Assembly: GCA_902795045.1 (NCBI GenBank)
Contig: CADBJU010000015.1
Coordinates: forward strand, 1 to 64,000
From: Oscillospiraceae bacterium
Lineage (GTDB): Bacteria; Bacillota; Clostridia; Oscillospirales; Oscillospiraceae
Direction of reading: 5' to 3'
Length of the DNA: 64,000 nt
The notes under the pieces were generated by a model. That model was not told the DNA's origin. It saw only the letters and a list, made by a program, of their open reading frames with translations, and made no database searches. Numbering within the stretch: the stretch's first letter is position 1; each line of letters starts with the position of its first letter. Shown here in pieces: positions 18,885-28,925 of this stretch. Made by a program: the position numbers and the translations under genes.

Positions 18885-20654
18885 ATGAGCGGAACAATTA
18901 CCAAGGTATCCGGACCGCTTGTCGTGGCCGAGGGCCTGGCGGACGCCAACGTCTCCGACGTTGTGCGCGTGGGCTCTCAGCGCCTGATCGGCGAGATCCT
19001 GAATATGACCGGCGACACCGCCTCCATCCAGGTCTATGAGGAAACCTCCGGCCTGGGCCCCGGCGCGGCGGTCGTGACCACCGGTATGCCCATGTCCGTT
19101 GAGCTCGGACCCGGCATGCTGGACAATATCTATGACGGCATCCAGCGCCCCCTGCCCGAGATGCGCGCCCTGAGCGGCGACTGCATCACGAGGGGCACCG
19201 ATGTCCCCGCCCTGAACCGCAGCAAAAAATGGGAGTTTGTCCCGGTTGCCAAGCCCGGCGACAAGGTCGGCCCCGGCGATGTGCTGGGCACCGTCCAGGA
19301 GACCAGCGCGATCCTGCACAAGATCATGGTCCCCAACGGCGTCAAGGGCGAGGTGACCTGGGTCATCAAAAAGGGCGAATATACTGTCGATGAGACCGTT
19401 GCCAAGGTCAAAACCGACAAGGGTGAGCGCGCCCTTACCATGGTGCAGCGCTGGCCCGTGCGTATCCAGCGCCCCTACGCGAGAAAGTTCGTCCCGGCGC
19501 GGCCCATGAACTCCGGCCAGCGCATCATCGACACCCTCTTCCCCATCGCCAAGGGCGGCACCGCCGCAGTCCCCGGCCCCTTCGGCTCGGGCAAGACGGT
19601 CGTGCAGCACCAGCTGGCCAAGTGGTCCGACGTGGACATCGTGGTCTACATCGGCTGCGGCGAGCGCGGCAATGAGATGACCGACGTTCTGATGGAGTTC
19701 CCGGAACTGAAAGACCCCCGCAACGGTGAGCCGCTGATGAAGCGTACCGTCCTGATTGCAAACACCTCCGACATGCCGGTGGCTGCCCGTGAGGCGTCCA
19801 TCTACACCGGCATCACCATCGCCGAGTATTTCCGCGACATGGGCTACGACGTGGCTGTTCTGGCTGACTCCACTTCACGCTGGGCCGAGGCTCTGCGTGA
19901 GATGTCCGGCCGTCTGGAAGAGATGCCCGGCGAAGAGGGCTACCCCGCCTACCTCGCCTCGCGGCTTGCCCAGTTCTACGAGCGTGCGGGCGTGGTGCAG
20001 TGCTTAGGTTCTGAAGACCGCCGCGGCTCCGTCACCGCCATCGGCGCTGTTTCGCCTCCGGGCGGCGATATCTCCGAGCCTGTCTCCCAGGCCACCATGC
20101 GTATCGTCAAGGTGTTCTGGGCACTGGACTCCAGCCTCGCCTATGCCCGTCACTTCCCGGCCATCAACTGGCTGACCTCCTACTCCCTGTACATGGACAC
20201 CCTGCGCGGCTGGTACACCGAGCAGTTCGGTGAGAAATACATGCAGAACCGCGAGAAGGCCATGCACATCCTCCAGGAGGAGAGCGAGCTGCAGGAGATC
20301 GTCCGCCTCGTCGGTCAGGATTCCCTCAGCCCCGCCGACCGCCTCACCATGGAGACAGCCAAGATGATCCGCGAGGACTTTCTGCAGCAGAACGCCTTCG
20401 TCGACGAGGACGCCTTCTCCTCCTATGCCAAGCAGTACCGCCTGCTGGACATGGTCCTGGAGTACGACGTGCTGTGCCGCGCGGCGCTTGACAAGCACGC
20501 GGACCTCGACGGCCTCATCGCCATCGACGCGCGCGAAAAGATCGGCCGTGCCAAGATGGCCGACGCGAAGACCTTCGGCGCCGATTACGACGCCATCATC
20601 GACGAGATGAAGCAGCAGATCGAGGACGTAATCGCCGGAGGTGAGGAAGAATGA
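18885..20654 (+). CDS. ntpA: V-type ATPase catalytic subunit A
   Basis: 589 residues, full length. Nucleotide-binding P-loop GPFGSGKT (K237), the A-subunit-specific insert domain near residues 115-185, and the [20 protein letters not shown] segment's core are intact. The ATG at 18885 has GGAGGAAAGTA before it; an in-frame extension to 18708 is read-through of the repeat element and is not used. Its stop overlaps the subunit B start (ATGA). Confidence 0.98.
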   Translation: MSGTITKVSGPLVVAEGLADANVSDVVRVGSQRLIGEILNMTGDTASIQVYEETSGLGPGAAVVTTGMPMSVELGPGMLDNIYDGIQRPLPEMRALSGDCITRGTDVPALNRSKKWEFVPVAKPGDKVGPGDVLGTVQETSAILHKIMVPNGVKGEVTWVIKKGEYTVDETVAKVKTDKGERALTMVQRWPVRIQRPYARKFVPARPMNSGQRIIDTLFPIAKGGTAAVPGPFGSGKTVVQHQLAKWSDVDIVVYIGCGERGNEMTDVLMEFPELKDPRNGEPLMKRTVLIANTSDMPVAAREASIYTGITIAEYFRDMGYDVAVLADSTSRWAEALREMSGRLEEMPGEEGYPAYLASRLAQFYERAGVVQCLGSEDRRGSVTAIGAVSPPGGDISEPVSQATMRIVKVFWALDSSLAYARHFPAINWLTSYSLYMDTLRGWYTEQFGEKYMQNREKAMHILQEESELQEIVRLVGQDSLSPADRLTMETAKMIREDFLQQNAFVDEDAFSSYAKQYRLLDMVLEYDVLCRAALDKHADLDGLIAIDAREKIGRAKMADAKTFGADYDAIIDEMKQQIEDVIAGGEEE

Positions 20655-22024
20655 TCAAGGAATATAAAACCATACGTGAGATCGCAAGCCCCCTGATGGT
20701 GGTTGAGCACGTCGAGGGTGTCACCTACGACGAGCTGGGCGAGATCGAGCTTCCCAGCGGGGAAGTGCGCCGCTGCAAGGTGCTTGAGGTCGAGGGCGAC
20801 AAGGCGGTCGTACAGCTCTTTGAATCCGCTCAGGGCATCAACCTCGCCGAGTCCAAGGTCCGCTTCCTGGGCCACCCCCAGCAGCTCGCGGTCTCCGAGG
20901 ATATGCTGGGCCGCGTCTTCAACGGCATGGGCCAGCCCATCGACGGCGGCCCCGCCATCCTGGCCGACGCCCACATGGACATCAACGGCCTGCCCATGAA
21001 CCCCGCCGCCCGCGCCTACCCTGCCGAGTTTATCCAGACGGGCGTTTCCACCATCGACGGTCTGAACACCCTGGTCCGCGGCCAGAAGCTGCCGATCTTC
21101 TCCGGCTCCGGCCTGCCCCACGCGGCACTGGCTGCCCAGATCGCGCGTCAGGCCAAGGTGCTGGGCGACAACGAGACCTTCGCCGTCGTCTTCGCCGCCA
21201 TCGGCATCACCTTTGAGGAGTCCGAGTATTTCATCAACGACTTTAGGCGCACCGGCGCCATCGACCGCACCGTGGTCTTCTCGAACCTCGCAAACGACCC
21301 CGCGGTCGAGCGTATCGCCACCCCGCGCATGGCGCTGACCGCCGCCGAGTATCTGGCCTTCGAGAAGGACATGCACGTGCTGGTCATCCTGACCGACATC
21401 ACCAACTACGCCGAGGCTCTGCGTGAGATCTCCGCCGCCAAGAAGGAAGTCCCCGGCCGCCGCGGCTATCCCGGCTACATGTACACCGACCTTGCCACCA
21501 TGTACGAGCGCGCAGGCCGCCGCATCGGGCACAAGGGCTCCATCACCATGATCCCTATCCTCACGATGCCCGAGGACGACAAGACCCACCCGATCCCGGA
21601 CCTCACCGGTTACATCACCGAGGGCCAGATCATCCTGAGCCGCGAGCTGCACCGCAAGGGCATCGTGCCGCCCGTGAACGTCCTGCCGTCCCTGAGCCGA
21701 CTCAAGGACAAGGGCATCGGCGAGGGCAAGACCCGCGAGGACCACGCCGGCACCATGAACCAGCTCTTTGCCGCCTATTCCCGCGGCAAGGACGCCAAGG
21801 AGCTCATGACCATTCTGGGCGAGGCGGCGCTGAGCGAGGACGACAAGCTCTTCGCCAAGTTTGCCGAGGAGTTTGAAAAGGTCTATGTCAACCAGGGCAA
21901 CGAGACCAACCGCTCCATCGAGGAGACGCTGAACATCGGCTGGGAGCTGCTGAGCATTCTGCCCAAGCGTGAGCTCAAGCGCATCAAGCCCGAGTACATT
22001 GAGAAGTATTTGCCCAAAAAGTAA
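20651..22024 (+). CDS. ntpB: V-type ATPase regulatory subunit B
   Basis: 457 residues, non-catalytic partner of subunit A in the A3B3 head, without a P-loop ([14 protein letters not shown] occupies that place, as is normal for B). Full length, co-translated with A through a 4-bp overlap. Confidence 0.98.
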   Translation: MIKEYKTIREIASPLMVVEHVEGVTYDELGEIELPSGEVRRCKVLEVEGDKAVVQLFESAQGINLAESKVRFLGHPQQLAVSEDMLGRVFNGMGQPIDGGPAILADAHMDINGLPMNPAARAYPAEFIQTGVSTIDGLNTLVRGQKLPIFSGSGLPHAALAAQIARQAKVLGDNETFAVVFAAIGITFEESEYFINDFRRTGAIDRTVVFSNLANDPAVERIATPRMALTAAEYLAFEKDMHVLVILTDITNYAEALREISAAKKEVPGRRGYPGYMYTDLATMYERAGRRIGHKGSITMIPILTMPEDDKTHPIPDLTGYITEGQIILSRELHRKGIVPPVNVLPSLSRLKDKGIGEGKTREDHAGTMNQLFAAYSRGKDAKELMTILGEAALSEDDKLFAKFAEEFEKVYVNQGNETNRSIEETLNIGWELLSILPKRELKRIKPEYIEKYLPKK

Positions 22025-22032
22025 AACTTCTT

Positions 22033-22178
22033 CGATTGCGAAACTGCGTTTCACAATCGAGGAACTCGCGCTCATCGCACACGGCGGTGCGCAACACGCC
22101 GTGTTTGGTCGGCGCGAGGCCTCGCTAAGCTCGGCTCAGGGAGTTTTTGAGGCGGCAAAGCTGCCTCAAAAACGATTG
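22033..22178. repeat. CGATTG-bounded structured repeat (copy 1)
   Basis: 146 bp between subunits B and D, from CGATTGCG to AACGATTG. It holds a CACACGGCGG...CACGCCGTGTT hairpin, the word GGTCGGCGCGAGGCCTCGCT and a GTTTTTGAGGC/GCCTCAAAAAC stem. A near-identical copy lies at 46608-46750. No ORF. Either a mobile MITE-like unit or a structured RNA. Confidence 0.85.
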
Positions 22179-22252
22179 TATTTCCCTCCGGGGAAAGTGA
22201 TTTATCGTTTTCGCAATCGGTATCCTATCACGAATATTGGAGGTGATGCTTT

Positions 22253-22906
22253 TTGGCAGGTACTGCAATAATCCCGACCAGAATGGTTCTCAATCAGCTC
22301 AAGGGCAGGCTCAAGACCGCGCGGCGCGGCCACAAGCTCTTGAAGGACAAGCGCGACGAGCTGATGCGCCAGTTCATGGACGTGGTCAGGCGCAACAAGA
22401 TGCTGCGTGAGCGCGTCGAGGAGGGCCTTACAGAGGCCTTTGCGAGCCTGCAGGTGGCAAGCTCCATCATGTCGCCCGAGATGCTGGAGCAGGCGCTGTT
22501 GTACCCCAGGCAGAGCGTGGAGCTCGGCATGAAGTACAAGAACATCATGAGCGTCAACGTCCCGGTCTACAGCTTTCAGACCAAGAACAACGATCCCACG
22601 GAGATCTACCCCTACGGCTTTGCGCAGACCAGCGGCGAGCTGGACGACGCGCTGGAGCATATGGCGAAGGTCTTCGAGGACATGCTGGAGCTGGCCGAGG
22701 TGGAAAAGACCATGCAGCTTCTGGCGGAGGAGATCGAAAAGACCCGCCGCCGCGTCAACGCTCTTGAGTACGTGATGATCCCCGATCTGGAATCGAACAT
22801 CAAGTACATCACCATGAAGCTGGAGGAGAACGAGAACGCCACAAAGGTGCGTCTTCTCAAGGTCAAGGAAATGGTGCTCCAGGAAGCCCACAACTACAAA
22901 CAATAG
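22253..22906 (+). CDS. ntpD: V-type ATPase subunit D (central shaft)
   Basis: 217 residues. It begins at a TTG (22253) with GGAGGTGATG before it, and shows the family opening IIPTRMVLNQLKGRLKTA and the RRGHKLLKDKRDEL coiled coil. Long N- and C-terminal helices form the rotating shaft. Last gene of the operon; a dispersed repeat separates it from subunit B. Confidence 0.97.
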   Translation: MAGTAIIPTRMVLNQLKGRLKTARRGHKLLKDKRDELMRQFMDVVRRNKMLRERVEEGLTEAFASLQVASSIMSPEMLEQALLYPRQSVELGMKYKNIMSVNVPVYSFQTKNNDPTEIYPYGFAQTSGELDDALEHMAKVFEDMLELAEVEKTMQLLAEEIEKTRRRVNALEYVMIPDLESNIKYITMKLEENENATKVRLLKVKEMVLQEAHNYKQ

Positions 22907-22916
22907 CAAGACAAAA

Positions 22917-22948
22917 CGGCGGCCTCGCAAACGCGAAGCCGCCGGTTT
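22917..22948. terminator. Terminator between V-ATPase and glycosyltransferase genes
   Basis: 12-bp stem with one mismatch (CGGCGGCCTCGC / GCGAAGCCGCCG), AAAC loop, TTTTG on the plus side and an A run on the other, so it can serve both convergent genes. Confidence 0.8.
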
Positions 22949-22951
22949 TGT

Positions 22952-25399
22952 TTATTCTTTTTCATCGTCCGGGCCGAGGTGCAGATGGTAAAGGATCCTT
23001 TCAAAGGTATACTTTGCATCGTGCTCCCTGCAGCAGCGCACCAGCCCGCGTGCTTTTCGCGGGGCCCAGGTGATCGCGCGCCCAAGTCGGAAGGACACGG
23101 AGCCTTTGATGGAATTGAGTTCTCCCTCCAGGTTCCGGGCCTCACGGTCTCTGTCTTGTGTCAGGCCGCTCACCACTTTGTCGTGGAAAGCGTCAATCTG
23201 ATCCAGAAGGATCTCTGTTTGCCTGTCAAAGCGCGGCTCGTCTGGCAGCGTGCCTTTTTCGAGGCTTTCGATCAGCGAAGTCCAGTAGGCCGTAATGTCT
23301 GTCTCCTCATAACGCAGAGCGCTGTTATAGATGGCATCGCTCCGCCGCTGCCATTCCTCCGGGTCGTTGACAAGGCGCACGATGGCCTCCGCTGCCGCCT
23401 CGGCGTCCAGCTGAGGGACCGTGACCGCGCCGTCGATCAGTTCGTTGTAGGAAAGCCACGGCAGCTCATACAGCACCGTGGGCAGGCCGTAGGACGCCGC
23501 CTCAAACAGCACCAGCGGGAAACACTCCCAGCGAGAGGTCATCAGAAAGAGGGAGCAGCTCTCATACCAGAGCGTCACGTCCGTATGGAAGCCCTCCATG
23601 ATCACGTTCCGGGATAAACTCTCCGCCGCTATGCTCTCCATGAGTTCCTTTTCCAGGTTAACACCATCCGCCCCGACCACATGACAGACGATTTCCGGGT
23701 CACGGGCGCAGACCTCCCGCATGATGCGCGGGATCTCCAGCGGCTGCTTTTGCGATGAGATCCGCCCCAGCCACAGGATGTGCTTGCCGTAAGTCGCCCG
23801 CTTACAAGCACTCGCTTTCACGATGCAGGGGTTCGGGATATATACGCTCCGGGGATTGCAGCGCGACCAATAACGCCGATCTGTCTCCGAAAGCGTGACA
23901 ATCCCGTCTGCAAGGCTGTAGGTTTGCAGCCACTCTTCCATCCGCATCGCTGTATGTTCATACAGGACGCTGCAGTAATTATGCACATGAACAAGAAAGG
24001 CCGGATGTCCCTCCGCCCGCTTGACACTCAAAAGATCCCAAAACAAAACAGGCTCCATCCATTGCGAGTAAAAAACCGCATCTATCCGATGTCTGGTAAT
24101 GATCTCCTGCCATTTGTCCGCACGGGGCGCAAAGTTTTTCGCGGTACTCTGCCAAAACGGCGGCAATTGCTCCCGTATCACCAGGGGAGACGTCGGGTAA
24201 TCCTCTTCATTCGGTGCCTCGTCGCTGATCAGCACGACCCGGTATTTTGGCTTTCCGTCTTCGTCCCGCAGCTCGGCCAGCAGAGAGCCAAGCTGCGTAA
24301 CCACGCGTTCTGTACCGCCGTTTCTGAATCTGTAATAGTACAGGCCGATCGTTTTGATGGGACGCCCCTCAAATTTCAGGAAATCCGCCCCGGTGAGTGC
24401 TTCGGCGATCTGCGCGCGTTTATCCCAGGCGTACCGGGCAAGCATCTTGACGAAGCCGGTTCCGCCCATTCCCCACGCGGACTCCATTGCAAGATATGCA
24501 GAGCCTTGATCCTTCTTTTGTACTTTGGCATGCAGATTGGAGATTTGCTCGCCAACGAACAGTCCCTCGATGCTGTCAACCGCAATGCGCGCTGCTTCTA
24601 CCGGCAAACCGTCGTCAGGCATTCCACGTTCAAGACCAGAGACATATTGGTCAAGAGCGTACCAAACGCGGGCGCTTTGACAGTGCTGGGAAAACAGCTC
24701 CAAACTCATTTCTCTGTGTCCGCTTATACCGCGACCATAGGCATAATGGTACAGGCGTTCTTCTATGCCCAGATAGGTTTTGCTCCTTAGTAGGATGAAA
24801 AAGATTGCAAAAACATCAGTCGCCTTCTTAAAATAGACCTCTCTCTCCTCGGAAAACACACTCCTCAGCATTTGGCCTTTGTAGAGCTTATTCCATATAT
24901 TCCATGTAAAGATTTTCTTCTTAAAGCAGGCGCTGATCAGCGGTTCTGTCAGTGTCTTGCCCGTGTATGGTCTGAAATATTTCTCCATATACTCGATGTC
25001 TGTCTTTGTATTGTTTCCAAAGTTTTCTACAAACACACCGTATTGAAGAATATCCACGCCGCTTTCTGTCGCTTTTTCATAGGCTTTTTTGCAAGCATCA
25101 TGTTCCAGCCAGTCATCTGCGTCAACAAACATGATGTGCATTCCGCGGGAAAGCCTAACAGCATCCTCTATGCATCTCGACTGTGACTGATTGCTTTGAT
25201 GGCGAATGATACGAATACGTTTGTCCCTTTCGGCAGCCGACTCAATATGTTTGAGGGTCGCATCCGCTGAGCAGTCGTCCACAACGATAATCTCGATCTC
25301 CCGCAGCGTCTGGTTCATCACGCTCTCCAGGCACTGGTCGATATATTTCTCTGTGTTGTAGGCCGCGATCAGCACGGAAACTTTGACGCTTTCGTTCAT
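22952..25399 (-). CDS. Two-domain glycosyltransferase (GT2 plus GT4-like)
   Basis: 815 residues. The N-terminal GT-A domain (1 to about 220) has VSVLIAAYNTEKYI, VVDDCSADAT and the metal-binding block FVDADDWLE. The second, GT-B domain (about 345-700) has YRFRNGGTERV, GRISSQKQPLEI and the GT4 motif SRWECFPLVLFEAASYGLP. A basic helical tail follows. It probably adds two sugars, or makes alternating linkages, in a surface polysaccharide. The 5' half (24700-25400) is clearly more AT-rich than its neighbours and no other glycan genes adjoin, suggesting acquisition. Acceptor unknown. Confidence 0.9.
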   Translation of the reverse strand: MNESVKVSVLIAAYNTEKYIDQCLESVMNQTLREIEIIVVDDCSADATLKHIESAAERDKRIRIIRHQSNQSQSRCIEDAVRLSRGMHIMFVDADDWLEHDACKKAYEKATESGVDILQYGVFVENFGNNTKTDIEYMEKYFRPYTGKTLTEPLISACFKKKIFTWNIWNKLYKGQMLRSVFSEEREVYFKKATDVFAIFFILLRSKTYLGIEERLYHYAYGRGISGHREMSLELFSQHCQSARVWYALDQYVSGLERGMPDDGLPVEAARIAVDSIEGLFVGEQISNLHAKVQKKDQGSAYLAMESAWGMGGTGFVKMLARYAWDKRAQIAEALTGADFLKFEGRPIKTIGLYYYRFRNGGTERVVTQLGSLLAELRDEDGKPKYRVVLISDEAPNEEDYPTSPLVIREQLPPFWQSTAKNFAPRADKWQEIITRHRIDAVFYSQWMEPVLFWDLLSVKRAEGHPAFLVHVHNYCSVLYEHTAMRMEEWLQTYSLADGIVTLSETDRRYWSRCNPRSVYIPNPCIVKASACKRATYGKHILWLGRISSQKQPLEIPRIMREVCARDPEIVCHVVGADGVNLEKELMESIAAESLSRNVIMEGFHTDVTLWYESCSLFLMTSRWECFPLVLFEAASYGLPTVLYELPWLSYNELIDGAVTVPQLDAEAAAEAIVRLVNDPEEWQRRSDAIYNSALRYEETDITAYWTSLIESLEKGTLPDEPRFDRQTEILLDQIDAFHDKVVSGLTQDRDREARNLEGELNSIKGSVSFRLGRAITWAPRKARGLVRCCREHDAKYTFERILYHLHLGPDDEKE

Positions 25400-25437
25400 T
25401 TTTAATCCCTCGCTTAATCTATAATCTTGTATCTTAT

Positions 25438-25467
25438 AGTATATAAAGCGTTGACAGTATCTGTCAA
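25438..25467 (-). promoter_or_regulatory. Promoter of the glycosyltransferase gene
   Basis: Minus strand: TTGACA (25467-25462), 18-nt spacer, TATACT (25443-25438). The -35 lies in a perfect palindrome, TTGACAGTATCTGTCAA (25451-25467), which could be an operator. Confidence 0.7.
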
Positions 25468-25540
25468 GCGTCCAGGCAACTCGAAACAGGAGGCGTCAGG
25501 AAGCATGTGCCCCTGCGGTAAGACGGGTTCATTACTAAAA

Positions 25541-25575
25541 AAGGACGATGCAAAACGCATCGTCCTGTTTTCGCT
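25541..25575. terminator. Bidirectional terminator
   Basis: Stem GGACGATGC / GCATCGTCC with an AAAAC loop, flanked by A and T runs on both sides. It would stop minus-strand ribosomal transcripts before the glycosyltransferase promoter. Confidence 0.85.
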
Positions 25576-25620
25576 TTCCCCGATTTGAAGCCCAGCCCAG
25601 CGGGTTCAAATCGGAAAGGA

Positions 25621-25685
25621 AGAAAAATGCTGCCGGTCGATGCCGTGCCGCTTGCGGTGCGGCATGACCTTGCAGTATTTTTCTG
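25621..25685. repeat. Long nested palindrome downstream of rpsN
   Basis: About 63 bp with outer arms GAAAAATGCTGC / GCAGTATTTTTC and inner arms GGTC-ATGCCG / CGGCAT-GACC around a CCGC/GCGG tip. It starts 3 bp beyond the rpsN stop and would fold into one long stem in the mRNA 3' end, probably a terminator or RNA-end protector. Confidence 0.7.
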
Positions 25686-25688
25686 ACG

Positions 25689-25874
25689 TTAGAAGCTCGC
25701 CTTTCTCACGCCGGGGATCTGGCCCTTGTAAGCCAGTTCACGGAAGCAGATACGGCAGATGCCGTAGTTGCGCAGGTAGGCGTGGGGACGGCCGCAGATC
25801 TTGCAGCGGTTGTACTTGCGGGTGGAGAACTTCGCAGGGGCCTGCTGTTTGAGAATCATCGATTTCTTAGCCAT
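25689..25874 (-). CDS. rpsN: Ribosomal protein S14, zinc-binding type Z
   Basis: 61 residues, the short type Z form with a zinc ribbon formed by C24, C27, C40 and C43. Binds 16S rRNA in the small-subunit head. It is the last gene of this half-operon; rpsH, which normally follows, is instead at 44588-44986. Confidence 0.98.
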   Translation of the reverse strand: MAKKSMILKQQAPAKFSTRKYNRCKICGRPHAYLRNYGICRICFRELAYKGQIPGVRKASF

Positions 25875-25889
25875 TGTTTCGTCCTCCTA

Positions 25890-26429
25890 TCAGCTCACGA
25901 ACGGGGCGCCCATCAGTCTGAGCAGCTCGCGCGCCTCTTCATCGGTCTGCGCGGTGGTGGTGATGGCAATGTTCATGCCGCGCAGCTTCTCGATCTTATC
26001 GTACTCGATTTCGGGGAAGATGATCTGCTCCTTGAGGCCCAGGCTGTAGTTGCCGCGGCCGTCGAAGGCGTCGGCGCTGATGCCGCGGAAGTCGCGGACA
26101 CGGGGCAGCGCCACGTTGAGCAGACGATCCAGGAACTCCCACATGCGGTCCTGACGCAGGGTGACCTTGACGCCGACCTTCATGCCCTCACGAAGCTTGA
26201 AGTTTGCAACGGACTTGCGGGCGGCAGTGGCGACGGCGTGCTGACCGGTGATCGCGGAGATCTCCTTGATGACGCCCTCGAGAGCCTTGGCATTGTCCTT
26301 GCAGTCGCCGCAGCCGACGGAGACGACGATCTTGTCGATCTTCGGGATCTGCATCACAGACTTGTACTGGTATTTCTGCATCAGAGCAGGAGCAACTTCC
26401 TCAAGATACTTTTTCTTCATTCTTGTCAT
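25890..26429 (-). CDS. rplE: Ribosomal protein L5
   Basis: 179 residues, full length. Binds 5S rRNA in the central protuberance. The ATG at 26429 has GGAG 9 nt upstream; a second in-frame ATG lies 9 bp in. Confidence 0.98.
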   Translation of the reverse strand: MTRMKKKYLEEVAPALMQKYQYKSVMQIPKIDKIVVSVGCGDCKDNAKALEGVIKEISAITGQHAVATAARKSVANFKLREGMKVGVKVTLRQDRMWEFLDRLLNVALPRVRDFRGISADAFDGRGNYSLGLKEQIIFPEIEYDKIEKLRGMNIAITTTAQTDEEARELLRLMGAPFVS

Positions 26430-26448
26430 GTCAGTTTACTCCTTTCTC

Positions 26449-26760
26449 TCAGATTTCCGCGCCGCACTTCTTGCAGACGCGAACCTTCTTGTCACCCTCG
26501 ACCTTGTGGCCGACGCGGGTGGCCTTGCCGCACTTGGGGCAGACGAGCTGAACCTTGGAGGCATAGATGGGGGTCTCGACCTTGATGATGCCGCCCTCTT
26601 CGCCCTGCTTGCGGGGCTTCTGGTGCTTGGTGGCGACATTCACGCCCTCGACGATGACCTTGGCGGCCTTCGGATCGGAGACGAGGATCTTGCCCTGCTT
26701 GCCCTTGTCCTTGCCGGACAGAACAACGACTTTATCGTCTTTCTTGATGTTCATTCTCAT
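26449..26760 (-). CDS. rplX: Ribosomal protein L24
   Basis: 103 residues: KOW domain (VVVLSGKDKGKQGKI) and a C-terminal Cys4 pair (CPKCG, CKKCG) common in Firmicutes L24. Early 23S assembly factor. Start is either ATG at 26760 or the one two codons on. Confidence 0.98.
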   Translation of the reverse strand: MRMNIKKDDKVVVLSGKDKGKQGKILVSDPKAAKVIVEGVNVATKHQKPRKQGEEGGIIKVETPIYASKVQLVCPKCGKATRVGHKVEGDKKVRVCKKCGAEI

Positions 26761-26768
26761 GCCCTCCC

Positions 26769-27140
26769 TTAAATCACTTCGGGAGCCAGCGACAGGATCT
26801 TCATGTATTCCTTGTCACGGAGCTCACGGGCGACGGGCCCAAAGATACGGGTGCCGCGGGGGTTCTTATCGCCGGTGTTGATGAGAACGGCAGCGTTCTC
26901 GTCAAAGCGGACATAGGTGCCGTCAGCGCGGCGAACGGGCTTGACGGTGCGGACGACGACGGCCTTGACCACATCGCCCTTCTTGACGGAGCCGCCCGGG
27001 GCCGCCTTGCGGACGGAGCAGACGATCACGTCGCCGATGCTCGCGTACTTGCGCTTGGAGCCGCCCAGCACGCGGATGCACTTTAACTCTTTGGCGCCGG
27101 TATTGTCGGCGACCTTCAGATAAGTTTCCTGCTGTATCAT
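26769..27140 (-). CDS. rplN: Ribosomal protein L14
   Basis: 123 residues, full length; five-stranded barrel protein at the subunit interface with the family signature in [20 protein letters not shown]. Confidence 0.98.
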   Translation of the reverse strand: MIQQETYLKVADNTGAKELKCIRVLGGSKRKYASIGDVIVCSVRKAAPGGSVKKGDVVKAVVVRTVKPVRRADGTYVRFDENAAVLINTGDKNPRGTRIFGPVARELRDKEYMKILSLAPEVI

Positions 27141-27152
27141 TCTGGCGCCTCC

Positions 27153-27416
27153 TTACTTTGCCTTCTCAACGATCTCGACCACGCGCCATCTCTTGTCCTT
27201 GGACAGGGGGCGGGTCTCCATCACGCGCACGATGTCGCCGACACCGCACTCGTTTTTCTCATCATGGGCCTTGAGTCTGTAGGTGCGGCCGATGATCTTC
27301 TTGTAGGTCTTGTGGGCAACACGGTCCTCAACGGTGACGACGACGGTCTTGTCCATCTTGTCGGATACGACCTTGCCGACGCGGGTCTTCCGGGAAGTAG
27401 TTCTCGTTTCGTTCAT
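27153..27416 (-). CDS. rpsQ: Ribosomal protein S17
   Basis: 87 residues, OB-fold 16S rRNA-binding protein, with [18 protein letters not shown]. Full length and in the normal S10-spc order. Confidence 0.98.
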   Translation of the reverse strand: MNETRTTSRKTRVGKVVSDKMDKTVVVTVEDRVAHKTYKKIIGRTYRLKAHDEKNECGVGDIVRVMETRPLSKDKRWRVVEIVEKAK

Positions 27417-27430
27417 TATTCCTTACCTCC

Positions 27431-27619
27431 TCAGTTCTGCTTCTCGCGGAGCACGGTCTTCACGCGCGCGATGTCACGACGGGTCGCAGAGATCTTGGTG
27501 GGGTTGTCAAGATGATTCGTGGCATGCTGCATACGGAGCATGAACAGGTCCTTCTTCAGGTCGACGAGCTTGCTCTCAAGCTCGGCTACGGACATGGAGC
27601 GTATTTCGTTTGCCTTCAT
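27431..27619 (-). CDS. rpmC: Ribosomal protein L29
   Basis: 62 residues from the ATG at 27619 (MKANEIRSMSVAEL). The longer reading into rplP is out of frame with L16 and is not used. Two-helix protein at the peptide exit tunnel. The ribosome site lies in the end of rplP. Confidence 0.97.
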   Translation of the reverse strand: MKANEIRSMSVAELESKLVDLKKDLFMLRMQHATNHLDNPTKISATRRDIARVKTVLREKQN

Positions 27620-27620
27620 C

Positions 27621-28021
27621 TCATTCACCACCGTTCTCGGACTCGGTGCCCGCCGCGACGATCTTCGTCTTGATGGGCAGTTTGTGGCTGGCAAGGCGGA
27701 GAGCCTCGCGGGCGGTCTCTTCGGGCACACCTGCGATCTCGAACATCACTCTGCCGGGCTTGACGACAGCGACCCAGTACTCGGGGGAGCCTTTACCGGA
27801 ACCCATACGGGTCTCGGCGGGCTTTGCGGTGACGGGCTTGTCGGGGAAGATCTTGATCCAGACCTGACCGCCGCGCTTGGTGTAGCGGGTCATGGCGATA
27901 CGGGCCGCCTCGATCTGGTTGGAGGTGATCCAGCCGGGCTCCTGACGTTGCCGCGCAGGGCTTTGCCCTTCATACGGCCGCGCTGAACTCTGCGGTATTT
28001 AACTCTCTTGGGCATTAACAT
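27621..28021 (-). pseudogene. rplP: Ribosomal protein L16, frameshifted by an internal deletion
   Basis: Starts at the ATG at 28021 ([20 protein letters not shown]), overlapping the rpsC stop by 1 bp. After ...ALRGN the frame breaks near 27942-27948 and the rest ([17 protein letters not shown] onward) continues in another frame to the stop at 27621. Against normal L16 (about 143 residues) 31 nt are missing, removing the VTYGEYG-like segment. L16 is needed for the mature peptidyl-transferase centre, so either an intact copy exists elsewhere or the sequence has an error here. Confidence 0.85.
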
Positions 28022-28908
28022 TAGTTGTTGCCTCCTTCCTGAGGAGCGGCGGGACGGGGACCGCGGTTAAAGCTGCCCTGACCCTGGGGTCTGCTGCCGT
28101 AGGGACGGCGCTCGCCGCCCTGCTGGCCCTGAGGACGTCCGCCCTCGCGGCCTTCGCGGTTGAAGCCGCCCTGACCGCCGCGGCGATCATCACGGCGTCC
28201 GCCTCTGCGGTCGTCACGACGACGACGCTCGCCTGCGGGCTTGCTCAGATCCATGGTGCGCGGGGTGGTGCGCAGCGTCTGGGAGAGGACCTCACCTTTG
28301 TAGATCCAGACCTTGATGCCGATACGGCCGTAGGTGGTGTTTGCCTCGGCAAAGCCGTAGTCGATGTCGGCGCGGATGGTCTGAAGGGGAATGGTGCCCT
28401 CGTGGTAGCACTCGGATCTTGCGATCTCGGCGCCGCCCAGACGGCCGCCGCACTTGACCTTGATGCCGCGGGCGCCCATGCGCATGGCACGGCCCATGGC
28501 GTTCTTCATGGCACGGCGGAAGCCGATGCGCTTCTCGAGCTGCTGCGCGATGTTCTCGGCGACCAGCTGAGCGTTGGTATCGGGGGTGCGGACCTCAACG
28601 ATGGAGAGGGCGACGGACTTGCCGATCATCTTCTCGACCTGCTGGCGCAGAGCCTCGATCTGCTCGCCGCCCTTGCCGATGACGACGCCGGGTCTGGAGC
28701 AGTGGATATAAATGCGAACCTTTGCGGAATCGCGCTCTATCTCGATGGTGGGGACACCGGCGGAATAGAGGGTCTTCTTCAGAAACTCGCGGATCTTGTA
28801 GTCCTCGACGATCAGGTCGCCGACCTTGTCCTCGCGTGCATACCAGCGGGAATCCCAATCCTTGATAACGCCGACGCGCAGGCCATGGGGATTAACTTTC
28901 TGTCCCAT
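28021..28908 (-). CDS. rpsC: Ribosomal protein S3 with a long RGG-rich tail
   Basis: 295 residues. The normal S3 core (KH domain with the [17 protein letters not shown] motif, C-terminal domain to about 215) is followed by about 75 residues of low-complexity Arg/Gly/Gln/Pro sequence with [16 protein letters not shown] and RPQGQQGG units. S3 lies at the mRNA entry site and has helicase activity. The tail is likely disordered and may bind RNA. Confidence 0.97.
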   Translation of the reverse strand: MGQKVNPHGLRVGVIKDWDSRWYAREDKVGDLIVEDYKIREFLKKTLYSAGVPTIEIERDSAKVRIYIHCSRPGVVIGKGGEQIEALRQQVEKMIGKSVALSIVEVRTPDTNAQLVAENIAQQLEKRIGFRRAMKNAMGRAMRMGARGIKVKCGGRLGGAEIARSECYHEGTIPLQTIRADIDYGFAEANTTYGRIGIKVWIYKGEVLSQTLRTTPRTMDLSKPAGERRRRDDRRGGRRDDRRGGQGGFNREGREGGRPQGQQGGERRPYGSRPQGQGSFNRGPRPAAPQEGGNN

Positions 28909-28925
28909 AATTCTGCCTCCTTCCC

